Part shown: positions 1-6,234 of the stretch, piece by piece
Layout of the letters: each line of letters starts with the position of its first letter
How positions within the stretch are numbered: position 1 is the first letter of the stretch
Assembly (NCBI RefSeq): GCF_009827515.1
Contig: NZ_WTYO01000003.1
Coordinates: 124,001 to 188,000, forward strand
DNA length: 64,000 nucleotides
Source: Pelagerythrobacter marinus
GTDB taxonomy: Bacteria > Pseudomonadota > Alphaproteobacteria > Sphingomonadales > Sphingomonadaceae
Direction of reading: 5' to 3'
The notes under the pieces: generated by a model
Told to the model about the DNA's origin: nothing
The model's input: the letters and a program-made list of their open reading frames with translations, nothing else
The model's database searches: none
Position numbers and translations under genes: made by a program

Positions 1-369
1 GCGGCGGTCCTGCGGCATATCGACGGGGCGCGGTTCGAACGCGCGCTGGCCGAAGACCCGGCCGCGATGCGCCGCCTGCTGGGCGCGATGGCCGGGCAAT
101 TGCAGGAAGTGCTCAACGTGATGGCCGGAATCCGCCGGGGCACGGCGACCGCGCGCGCGGCCGGGCTGCTCGCCAACTTGTGCGGTCCGGGCGCAGCCCC
201 CCGCCGGCTGGCCGTGACCCAGCAGGAGATCGCGGACCTGCTGGGCGTCACCCGCTCGACCGCGCACCAGGCGCTGCGCGAACTGGACGAAGGCGGGCTG
301 ATCGGCCGGCGATACGGCGCGATCGAGGTGCCCGATCCGGACCGGTTACGCCGCTTCGCCGCCGGGTGA
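1..369 (+). CDS. Crp/Fnr-family transcriptional regulator, C-terminal part
   Basis: The reading frame is already open at base 1, so the N-terminal cyclic-nucleotide-binding-like domain lies outside the window; 122 residues are visible. The visible part has a helical dimerisation-like stretch, then a winged helix-turn-helix: the helix pair around VTQQEIADLLGVTRSTAHQA and the wing IGRRYGAIEVPD are typical of Crp/Fnr DNA-binding domains. Effector and targets cannot be told without the N-terminus. Its end overlaps the end of the convergent DedA-like gene by 24 bases. The family call rests only on the HTH pattern. Confidence 0.8.
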   Translation, partial: AAVLRHIDGARFERALAEDPAAMRRLLGAMAGQLQEVLNVMAGIRRGTATARAAGLLANLCGPGAAPRRLAVTQQEIADLLGVTRSTAHQALRELDEGGLIGRRYGAIEVPDPDRLRRFAAG

Positions 370-1005
370 GGCCGGCGCCGCGATCGCCGCCGCCGCGCAG
401 GCATCCTGCGCGCCGTCCTCTCCGCCCGAGAGCCAGGTCAGCGCGAGGAAGCCGCCGACGACGAGCACCGCGAAGACGGTGGTGACGGTGACCAGGTATT
501 CGTCGATCACCCGCTTGATCGGCGCGCCGAACAGGCGGAACAGGATCCCCACGGTCATGAAGATCAGCGCGCGCCCGGCGATGCTGGCGAGGATGAACGG
601 CACCAGCGCCATTTCGATGAAGCCGGCGGTGATCGTCAGCAGCTTGAACGGGACCGGGGTGCTCCCGGCGAGGAAGATCACTTCCCAGTCGCGCTCGCGC
701 AAGTGGCAGGCGGCGACCGGAAACTCCTCCGCCAGCCCGATGGCCGAAAGCATCGCGGTGCCGACCGTGTCGTAGAGGAAATAGCCGATCGCGTAGCCGA
801 ACAGCCCGCCCAGGACCGAGGCGACGGTGCAGACCAGCGCGAAGCGGATCGCCTTCGCCGGTTCGGCCAGGCACATCAGGCCGAGCAGGGGATGGGGCGG
901 GATCGGGAAGAAACTCGATTCGATGAAGCTGATCAGCGCCAGCCACCCCTCCGCATGGGGATGCGCGGCCTTGGCCATCGTCCAGTCGTAGAGTTTGCGC
1001 AGCAT
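346..1005 (-). CDS. DedA/YqaA-family inner-membrane protein (VTT domain)
   Basis: 219 residues with several hydrophobic segments. The segment FIESSFFPIPPHPLLGLMCL carries the proline-rich re-entrant motif typical of DedA/SNARE-associated (VTT) proteins, with a Gly-rich GGLFGYAIGYFLYDTVG segment after it. Family members sit in the inner membrane; several are lipid (undecaprenyl phosphate or phospholipid) scramblases or flippases, but the substrate of this short YqaA-like branch is not known to me. The ATG at 1005 is the first start in frame and its SD is weak. The 3' end runs into the convergent Crp-like gene. It is divergent from the GTA-like cluster. Confidence 0.8.
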   Translation of the reverse strand: MLRKLYDWTMAKAAHPHAEGWLALISFIESSFFPIPPHPLLGLMCLAEPAKAIRFALVCTVASVLGGLFGYAIGYFLYDTVGTAMLSAIGLAEEFPVAACHLRERDWEVIFLAGSTPVPFKLLTITAGFIEMALVPFILASIAGRALIFMTVGILFRLFGAPIKRVIDEYLVTVTTVFAVLVVGGFLALTWLSGGEDGAQDACAAAAIAAPASPGGEAA

Positions 1006-1103
1006 CGCCGCGCCCTATGCCAGCGGTGCGGGGCAGGCAAGCGCCGGCGCGCGGGCGCAAGTATCGGACGGCGCACTTTCATAACCTATTTGGCACTTTT
1101 ATC

Positions 1104-1132
1104 TTGACATCGCGACGCTCATTGGTTAGAAA
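1104..1132 (+). promoter_or_regulatory. Putative sigma-70 promoter of the GTA-like cluster
   Basis: TTGACA at 1104-1109 matches the -35 consensus exactly. A 17-base spacer leads to TAGAAA at 1127-1132 (-10-like, 4 of 6), followed by an A-rich start region. It stands about 100 bases before the terminase small-subunit gene in an AT-richer stretch, unusual for this window. A 9-base direct repeat, ACATCGCGA, occurs at 1107-1115 (overlapping the -35 box) and 1139-1147, 32 bases apart (about three helical turns), and could be an operator. Promoter call is inference. Confidence 0.55.
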
Positions 1133-1233
1133 AGACGAACATCGCGATAGTGCGATTCGCCGGGACCGCCCTCGCGGCGTCCCCCTTCCCTTTCTCTTCC
1201 CACCCCCTCTCCACCAAGACACGGAGCCGAATC

Positions 1234-1812
1234 ATGACCAAGGCGAAATCCTCGCCTGCCCGCGGCCGCGCGCCGGCGGGCAAGGCATGGCGCAAGCCCT
1301 TCCTGGCGGAACTGGCGCGCACGTCCAACGTCGCCGCATCCGCCCGGGCGGCGGGGATCGAGCCGGGCGCGGCCTATGGCGCGCGGCGCGGCGACCCGGC
1401 CTTCGCCCACCAGTGGTTCGAGGCGCTGTGCGAAGGCTACGACAACCTCGAGCTCGACCTGCTGCGCCGCCTGCGCGAAGGCGAGCTGGCCGGCGCGACG
1501 ACCCCGGCCGGCAAGGCGCGGCGCAAGTACGACAATGCCACCGCGCTGCGCCTGCTCGCCGCGCACCGCGCCAGCGTCCAGCGCCAGCGGGGCCGCAACG
1601 ACTATGCTTACGAGGACGAAGTGCTCGCCTCGATCGATGCCAAGCTGGAACGGATGCGCCAGCGGCGGATCGCCATGCGCGCCGCCCCCGAATCCGGCCC
1701 CGAATCCGGCCCCGAATCCGGCCCCGGCGCGGCCCCCGGCTCCGGCTCCGGCTCCGGCCCGAACGGGGACGACGACGAAGCCGGCGGCGGGGACGCGGGC
1801 GATGGCCGCTGA
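1234..1812 (+). CDS. GTA/phage-type terminase small subunit-like protein
   Basis: 192 residues from ATG 1234, chosen because GGAG at 1223-1226 gives an SD-like site; an upstream start at 1150 lacks one. The N-terminal half (residues about 15-60) looks like a helix-turn-helix of small terminase type (LARTSNVAASARAAGIEPGA), followed by charged helices. The C-terminal tail is low-complexity: PESG three times, then GSGSGSG and an acidic end. Small terminases bind DNA and load the large subunit. It overlaps the large terminase start by 11 bases, fitting a translationally coupled pair. The assignment rests on position as much as sequence; the family is weakly conserved. Confidence 0.65.
   Translation: MTKAKSSPARGRAPAGKAWRKPFLAELARTSNVAASARAAGIEPGAAYGARRGDPAFAHQWFEALCEGYDNLELDLLRRLREGELAGATTPAGKARRKYDNATALRLLAAHRASVQRQRGRNDYAYEDEVLASIDAKLERMRQRRIAMRAAPESGPESGPESGPGAAPGSGSGSGPNGDDDEAGGGDAGDGR
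1687..1722 (+). repeat. Three perfect 12-bp tandem repeats inside the small terminase gene
   Basis: CCCGAATCCGGC occurs three times head to tail (1687-1698, 1699-1710, 1711-1722), encoding Pro-Glu-Ser-Gly units. TCCGGC is repeated three times shortly after (1741-1758). Because the units are multiples of three, gain or loss of copies keeps the frame. Confidence 0.9.
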
Positions 1813-3199
1813 TCGCGCGGGCGATCCGCCGCACGACCCGCCCGACGACCCGCTCGACGCGCAGCTCGACCGCAAGCTGGCCGAGCTGCTGCGGATGGAG
1901 GAAGACGAACGGCAGAAGGAACTCGCCCGGCTCGCGCCCCACGAGCGCGCCGAGCTGCGCCACCACTGGACCTTGTGGGCCCGGCGCGACCAGTTGCCGC
2001 CCGCGGGCGACTGGTCCGCCTGGCTGATCTGCGCCGGGCGCGGTTTCGGCAAGACGCGCGCGGGCGCCGAATGGGTGCGCGAGATCGCCAAGCGCGATCC
2101 GCGCGCCCGGATCGCGCTGGTCGGCGCGAGCCTGGCCGAAGTGCGCGCGGTCATGGTCGAGGGCGAAAGCGGCATTCTCGCCTGCTCGCCGCCGCACCGC
2201 TGCCCGGCCTACGAGCCTTCGCTGCGCCGCCTCACCTGGCCCAACGGGGCGCTGGCCACGCTCTATTCGGCGGGCGAGCCGGAAAGCCTGCGCGGCCCGC
2301 AACACAGCCATGCCTGGTGCGACGAGATCGCCAAGTGGGACATGGCGGGCGAGCGCGCGACGCGGGCGTGGGACAACCTCGCCCTCGGCCTGCGGCTGGG
2401 CGAAAGCCCGCGCGCGCTGGCGACCACGACGCCGCGCCCGGTGCCGCTCCTCCTGCGCCTGCTGGCGGCGGAGGACACGGGCGAGGTCGCGGTGACGCGC
2501 GGGACCACGTTCGACAACCGGCCCAACCTGCCGGGCCGGTTCGTGGCCGCGATCGAGCGCCAGTTCGGCGGGACCAGCTTCGCCCGGCAGGAACTGGGCG
2601 GCGAGCTGCTGGCCGAAGTCGAGGGCGCGCTGTGGAGCCGCGCGCTGCTCGAACGCTGCCGCCTGGCGCAGGATGCTGCCCTGCCCGGCGATCCGGTGCG
2701 CGTGGTCGTGGGGGTCGATCCCCCGGCCGGCACGCGCGGCGATGCCTGCGGGATCGTGGTCGCCGCGCTGATGCCCTGCGGCGGCGCGCGCGTCCTCGCC
2801 GATGCCTCGATCGAGCGCGCCAGCCCGGAAAGCTGGGCCCGCGCGGTCGCCGAGGCGGCACGCGCCTGGCAGGCGGACCGGGTCGTGGCCGAGGCGAACC
2901 AGGGCGGCGCGATGGTCGCCAGCGTGCTGCGCGCCGCGCGGCGCGACCTGCCGGTGCGGCTGGTCCACGCCCGCCGCGGCAAGGTGGCCCGCGCCGAACC
3001 GGTCGCCGCGCTCTACGAAGCGGGCCGGGTTCGCCACGCGGCGCTGTTCCCCGCGCTGGAAGACCAGCTCTGCGGGCTGATGGCCGGTGGCCGCTACCAC
3101 GGCCCCGGCCGCAGCCCCGACCGCGCCGACGCGCTCGTCTGGGCGCTGACCGAACTGATGCTGGGCCCCGCCCCGCGCCCGCGGATCTCGGTGATCTGA
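1802..3199 (+). CDS. Terminase large subunit (GTA/phage DNA-packaging ATPase-nuclease)
   Basis: 465 residues from ATG 1802, which overlaps the preceding gene. Terminase large subunits pump DNA into proheads with ATP and cut it. Visible motifs: Walker A AGRGFGKTRAG at about residues 78-88; Walker B-like HAWCDEIAKW at about 170-178; a C-terminal RNase H-fold nuclease with VGVDPP (about 302), an acidic/Asn patch EANQGG, and SPDRADALVWAL (about 438-449). Length and order fit the RcGTA-type TerL, and all catalytic motifs look intact. The long upstream open frame from 1376 is not used, since it lies within the small terminase gene. Confidence 0.92.
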   Translation: MAADRAGDPPHDPPDDPLDAQLDRKLAELLRMEEDERQKELARLAPHERAELRHHWTLWARRDQLPPAGDWSAWLICAGRGFGKTRAGAEWVREIAKRDPRARIALVGASLAEVRAVMVEGESGILACSPPHRCPAYEPSLRRLTWPNGALATLYSAGEPESLRGPQHSHAWCDEIAKWDMAGERATRAWDNLALGLRLGESPRALATTTPRPVPLLLRLLAAEDTGEVAVTRGTTFDNRPNLPGRFVAAIERQFGGTSFARQELGGELLAEVEGALWSRALLERCRLAQDAALPGDPVRVVVGVDPPAGTRGDACGIVVAALMPCGGARVLADASIERASPESWARAVAEAARAWQADRVVAEANQGGAMVASVLRAARRDLPVRLVHARRGKVARAEPVAALYEAGRVRHAALFPALEDQLCGLMAGGRYHGPGRSPDRADALVWALTELMLGPAPRPRISVI

Positions 3200-3266
3200 G
3201 AGGGCGATGGACAGCGTCGGACCGATGCCCGTAAGCAGGCAGGAAGAGGAAGGGAGACACGATCCG

Positions 3267-3794
3267 ATGATGAAGCGCACTCTCGTCGCCGCGGCCGCGG
3301 CGCTGTCGCTGGCCGCCCCGGGAACGCCCATGGCCCAGGACCTGGCATTCGATTGCGACGTCGAGGCGGGCCGGTTCTCCTCGATCACGTTCGACACGGC
3401 CCGGCCGCTCCGCATCAGCGGGACGATAGAGCCGGTCGAAATGCGATCGGGAGACACGCTTCCGGTGGCGGGCGTGCGACTGGCGCGGACCGACGGGAGC
3501 CACAGCTTCGGCTTTCAGCTGATCGCGCCGTCGCCCAGGTCGCCGAGGCTCGACGTCTTCTTCAACGACCGCGGCGCGCAGCAGCCCCGCCGCGAGCTGC
3601 CCCCCGTGAGCGCCGAAGGACCGATCCCCTTCGCCCTGTCGATCGCGGCCGACGGCACCGGCGAGCTGCAGGTTGCCGAGACCGTCCACCGGTTCGAAAG
3701 CCGGCCTTTCGCGCCGGCCCAGGTCATGGTGTTCTGCTCCACCGGTCAGTTCAAGTTCGCCGGGCTGGCGTGGGAAGCCCCGCCCAGCCCCTAG
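3267..3794 (+). CDS. Secreted protein of unknown function inserted between terL and portal
   Basis: 175 residues from ATG 3267 (a second ATG follows at 3270); AGGAAGAGGAAGGGAG just upstream is a strong SD. The N-terminus MMKRTLVAAAAALSLAAPG...AQ is a Sec signal peptide with cleavage likely after PMAQ. The mature part has two cysteines (FDCDVE near the N-terminus, FCSTGQ near the C-terminus), suggesting a disulfide-stabilised beta-rich periplasmic domain. I do not recognise the family. It has no obvious phage role and is followed by its own terminator, so it looks like a cargo gene breaking the usual terL-portal order. Confidence 0.75.
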   Translation: MMKRTLVAAAAALSLAAPGTPMAQDLAFDCDVEAGRFSSITFDTARPLRISGTIEPVEMRSGDTLPVAGVRLARTDGSHSFGFQLIAPSPRSPRLDVFFNDRGAQQPRRELPPVSAEGPIPFALSIAADGTGELQVAETVHRFESRPFAPAQVMVFCSTGQFKFAGLAWEAPPSP

Positions 3795-3837
3795 CCGCGG
3801 GGCCCGTCCGCCCCCCTTCGCAAGAGCCGGTCATCGA

Positions 3838-3870
3838 CCCTCCCCGCCGTCCGCGACGGGGAGGGTTTTT
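3838..3870 (+). terminator. Rho-independent terminator before the portal gene
   Basis: CCCTCCCCG (3838-3846) pairs with CGGGGAGGG (3857-3865), a 9-bp GC stem, followed by TTTTT at 3866-3870. It should end the transcript of the secreted-protein gene 44 bases upstream. The stem also matches the CCTCCCC/GGGGAGG palindromes found after the portal gene. Confidence 0.75.
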
Positions 3871-3891
3871 CATTGCCCGAAAGGAAACCCC

Positions 3892-5028
3892 ATGTCCTTC
3901 CTCGCCACCATCGCTTCCGCCTTCAAGGGCGGGGGCGGGGCTCGCGTGCCGCTGGCGCGCGGGTTCGTTTCGCCCTGGGCGCTCGCGGTCGAAAGTGCGG
4001 GCGCCCCGCCTTACGAATATGGCCGCAGCGTGCGCCGGGCCTACCTCGACAACCCGGTCGCCCAGCGCAGCGTGCGGCTCGTCGCGGAGGGGGTCGGCAG
4101 CGCGCCGATCCAGCCGAGCGACCCGGCGCTGGAGGCGCTGGTCGGCGCGACGGGCGCCGGGCAGGCGCTGATCGAGACGGTCGCCGCGCACCTGCTGCTG
4201 CACGGCAATGCCTATGTCCAGGTGATGAAGGACGCCGCCGGCCAGCCGGTCGAGCTGTTCGCCCTGCGGCCCGAGCGGGTTTCGGTCGTGGCGGGCGACG
4301 ACGGCTGGCCCGCCGCCTATGCCTACAAGCTGGCCGACCGGACGCTGACGATCGCGCCCGAGGACGAGGACGGCTGGCCCAATATCGTCCACTTGCGCGC
4401 CTTCCACCCCGCCGACGACCATTACGGCGCCGGCGCGCTGGCCGCGGCGGAGCAGGCGGTGGCGATCCACAACGCCGCCTCCGCCTGGAACCGCGCGCTG
4501 CTGGAGAACGCGGCCCGCCCCTCGGGCGCGCTGGTGTTCGAGGGGGCCGACGGCGCGCCCCTGACCGGCGAGCAGTTCGAACGGCTCAAGGCCGAACTCG
4601 CCGCCGGCTTCCAGGGCCAGGCCAATGCCGGGCGGCCGATGCTGCTCGAAGGCGGGCTGAAATGGCAGGCCATGGCCCATTCGCCGGCGGACATGGACTT
4701 CGCCACCCTCAAAGCCGCCGCCGCGCGCGACATCGCGCTCGCTTTCGGCGTCCCGCCGATGCTGCTCGGCCTGCCGGGCGACAACACCTATGCCAATTAC
4801 CGCGAGGCCAATCGCGCGCTCTGGCGGCTGACGCTGCTGCCGCTGGCGGGCAAGATCCTCGCCGGGCTGGGCCAGGGGCTGGAGCCGTGGTTCCCGCAGG
4901 CCAGGCTGGCGGTCGATCTCGACCGCGTGCCCGCGCTGGCCGAAGACCGCGAGAAGCTCTGGGCGCAGGTCAGCGCCGCCGATTTCCTCTCCGCCGAAGA
5001 GAAACGCGCGCTGCTGGGGCTGGCGTGA
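3892..5028 (+). CDS. Phage/GTA portal protein (HK97 type)
   Basis: 378 residues from ATG 3892, preceded by SD AAGGAAA at 3881-3887. Portal proteins form the dodecameric ring at one prohead vertex through which DNA passes and to which the tail attaches. HK97-portal features: early VAQRSVRLVAEGVGSAPI, LHGNAYVQVM at about 100, the FHPADDHYGAGALAAAEQAV stretch at about 170-190, ARDIALAFGVPPMLLGLPGD at about 280-298, then YREANRALWRLTLLPL. Length is close to the RcGTA portal. It is separated from terL by the secreted-protein gene plus terminator, so it probably needs its own promoter or read-through. Confidence 0.92.
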   Translation: MSFLATIASAFKGGGGARVPLARGFVSPWALAVESAGAPPYEYGRSVRRAYLDNPVAQRSVRLVAEGVGSAPIQPSDPALEALVGATGAGQALIETVAAHLLLHGNAYVQVMKDAAGQPVELFALRPERVSVVAGDDGWPAAYAYKLADRTLTIAPEDEDGWPNIVHLRAFHPADDHYGAGALAAAEQAVAIHNAASAWNRALLENAARPSGALVFEGADGAPLTGEQFERLKAELAAGFQGQANAGRPMLLEGGLKWQAMAHSPADMDFATLKAAAARDIALAFGVPPMLLGLPGDNTYANYREANRALWRLTLLPLAGKILAGLGQGLEPWFPQARLAVDLDRVPALAEDREKLWAQVSAADFLSAEEKRALLGLA

Positions 5029-5041
5029 TTGAAGAGAGGGT

Positions 5042-5178
5042 CCTCCCTATCGTCTTGCGATGGGGAGGGGGACCGCGAGACGCGAAGCGGCTCGGAGTGG
5101 AGGGGCCCTGCGCGACATCGCCCCTCCGACCGACGCCTGCGGCGTCGCCCACCTCCCCAACGCAAGTCGTTGGGGAGG
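5042..5178. repeat. Array of palindromic repeats between portal and next gene
   Basis: Four hairpins stand in a row: an imperfect one with arms at 5042-5052 and 5058-5068; GGAGGGGC/GCCCCTCC (5099-5106 with 5120-5127); GACGCC-TGC-GGCGTC (5132-5146); and the 11-bp stem CCTCCCCAACG/CGTTGGGGAGG (5152-5162 with 5168-5178). CCTCCCC...GGGGAGG palindromes of this look are, as I recall, widespread intergenic repeats in sphingomonads. They may affect mRNA stability or act as non-autonomous mobile repeats. Confidence 0.75.
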
Positions 5179-5202
5179 ACTAGCGACAAGGACATCGATC
5201 CC

Positions 5203-5511
5203 ATGGACAGGACCGACATGATCGCCCGGCTGATGGCCGAGGCGAAGGACGGCGGCTGCGAGCTGGTGACGCTGCGCGCGATCGTCGAGGAAGCCACCGA
5301 TCTCGGCGCGGACCGCGCGCTCCAGCGCACCGGCCTCGCCGATCCCGACGCGCGCGAGGACCTGGCCGAACTGCGCGAGCTGCTCCAGGCCTGGCGCGAC
5401 GCCAAGGCCAGCGCCTGGCGCGCGGCGATCGCCTGGCTGGTGCGCGGCGCGCTGGCGCTGCTCGTGATCGGGATTACCGTGCGGCTGGGCCTCGCCGGGG
5501 CGCTGCGGTGA
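5203..5511 (+). CDS. Small GTA-associated membrane protein (DUF6127-like)
   Basis: 102 residues from ATG 5203. The first two thirds are charged and helical (VTLRAIVEEATDLGADRAL, then LAELRELLQAWRDAKASAW). The C-terminus is one hydrophobic segment (AWLVRGALALLVIGITVRLG), so it should be tail-anchored. Position between portal and protease matches the small g3.5 gene of RcGTA clusters. I recall sphingomonad homologues named DUF6127, but this is memory. Its stop overlaps the GTG start of the protease, so the two are translationally coupled. Role unknown. Confidence 0.75.
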   Translation: MDRTDMIARLMAEAKDGGCELVTLRAIVEEATDLGADRALQRTGLADPDAREDLAELRELLQAWRDAKASAWRAAIAWLVRGALALLVIGITVRLGLAGALR

Positions 5512-5912
5512 CCCGGCTGGCCGGCTACGCCGCGCTGTTCGGCCGCGCCGACGCCGCGCGCGACACGATCCGCCCGGGCGCCTTCGCCCGCACCCTGGCC
5601 GAGCGCCGGACGGCATCGCTCGGGCCCCTGCCGCTCTACTGGCAGCACCGGCCCGACCGGCGGATCGGCTGGATCGAACGGGCGCGCGAGGATGCGCGCG
5701 GCCTGCGCGTGATCGCCGCGCTCGACAATCCCGCCGGGCGCGCCGCCGCCCTGCTGCGCCGCCGCGCGATAAGCGGCCTCAGCTTCGGCTATCGCGCGCG
5801 CCGGTTTCACCGCGAGGCCGAGGGCCGCGTGCTGGAGGATGTGGAGCTGTTCGAAGTCAGCCTCGTCACCCACCCGCTGCAGCACGGCGCGCGGGTGTTT
5901 CTTGTTTGTTGA
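5508..5912 (+). CDS. GTA/phage prohead protease (HK97 S78 family)
   Basis: 134 residues from GTG 5508, whose TG is shared with the preceding TGA. These serine proteases mature the capsid by cutting the major capsid protein delta domain. The order fits: N-terminal GYAALFGRADAARDTIRPGAF, catalytic His in YWQHRPDRRIGW (about residue 48), catalytic Ser in AISGLSFGYRA (about residue 86), and the acidic VELFEVSLVTHP near the C-terminus. It ends in the unusual tail RVFLVC, where the AT-richer junction begins. Its normal substrate gene is missing downstream, so its present job is unclear. Confidence 0.88.
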   Translation: MTRLAGYAALFGRADAARDTIRPGAFARTLAERRTASLGPLPLYWQHRPDRRIGWIERAREDARGLRVIAALDNPAGRAAALLRRRAISGLSFGYRARRFHREAEGRVLEDVELFEVSLVTHPLQHGARVFLVC

Positions 5913-5930
5913 CCGAAGTGTTTCCGTTGA

Positions 5931-6192
5931 CCTCAGGCGCCGGCGGCCGCATCCGCGGCCTTGGCTATCCTCCGCGCAAAGCGCTCCGGGCGCGCGGTCG
6001 CGCTTGCGGGGCTGCTGGTCGCAGCCCCGGACCTTTCCCAGCCGCGAGCGCCTGAAGAAGCCCCTTCCCAGCCAAGGATGCCGGGAAAGATCCGGTCCGC
6101 GACCAGCGGACCGCAAGGCCGACCGGCCGTCCGCAGCGACCGCAGGGAGCGAGGATAGCCAAGGGCCCGGATGGCCCCGCCGGCGCCTGAGG
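5931..6192. repeat. Inverted-repeat element (MITE-like) at the site of the missing capsid genes
   Basis: The arms at 5931-5973 and 6151-6192 are imperfect inverted repeats of about 42 bp: outer 16 bases CCTCAGGCGCCGGCGG identical, a diverged middle, then CTTGGCTATCCTC identical. The interior of about 177 bp is itself rich in short palindromes (for example GGGGCTGCTGGTCGCAGCCCC) and codes for nothing convincing. A direct repeat CCTGAGGCTCC follows at 6186-6196 and 6203-6213. It fills the gap between protease and tail gene. The structure suggests a non-autonomous mobile or dispersed repeat; no transposase is present. Confidence 0.7.
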
Positions 6193-6234
6193 CTCCAAAA
6201 AACCTGAGGCTCCCACAAAAAAGGACACACAACC

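Noticed and set aside
1376-1801. Upstream extension of the large terminase frame
   Set aside because: It overlaps the small terminase gene in another frame, and the ATG at 1802 fits coupled translation.
5961-6158. 65-codon frame inside the inverted-repeat element, and a 99-codon frame opposite it
   Set aside because: Both follow the palindromic repeat and look spurious; no SD or domain.
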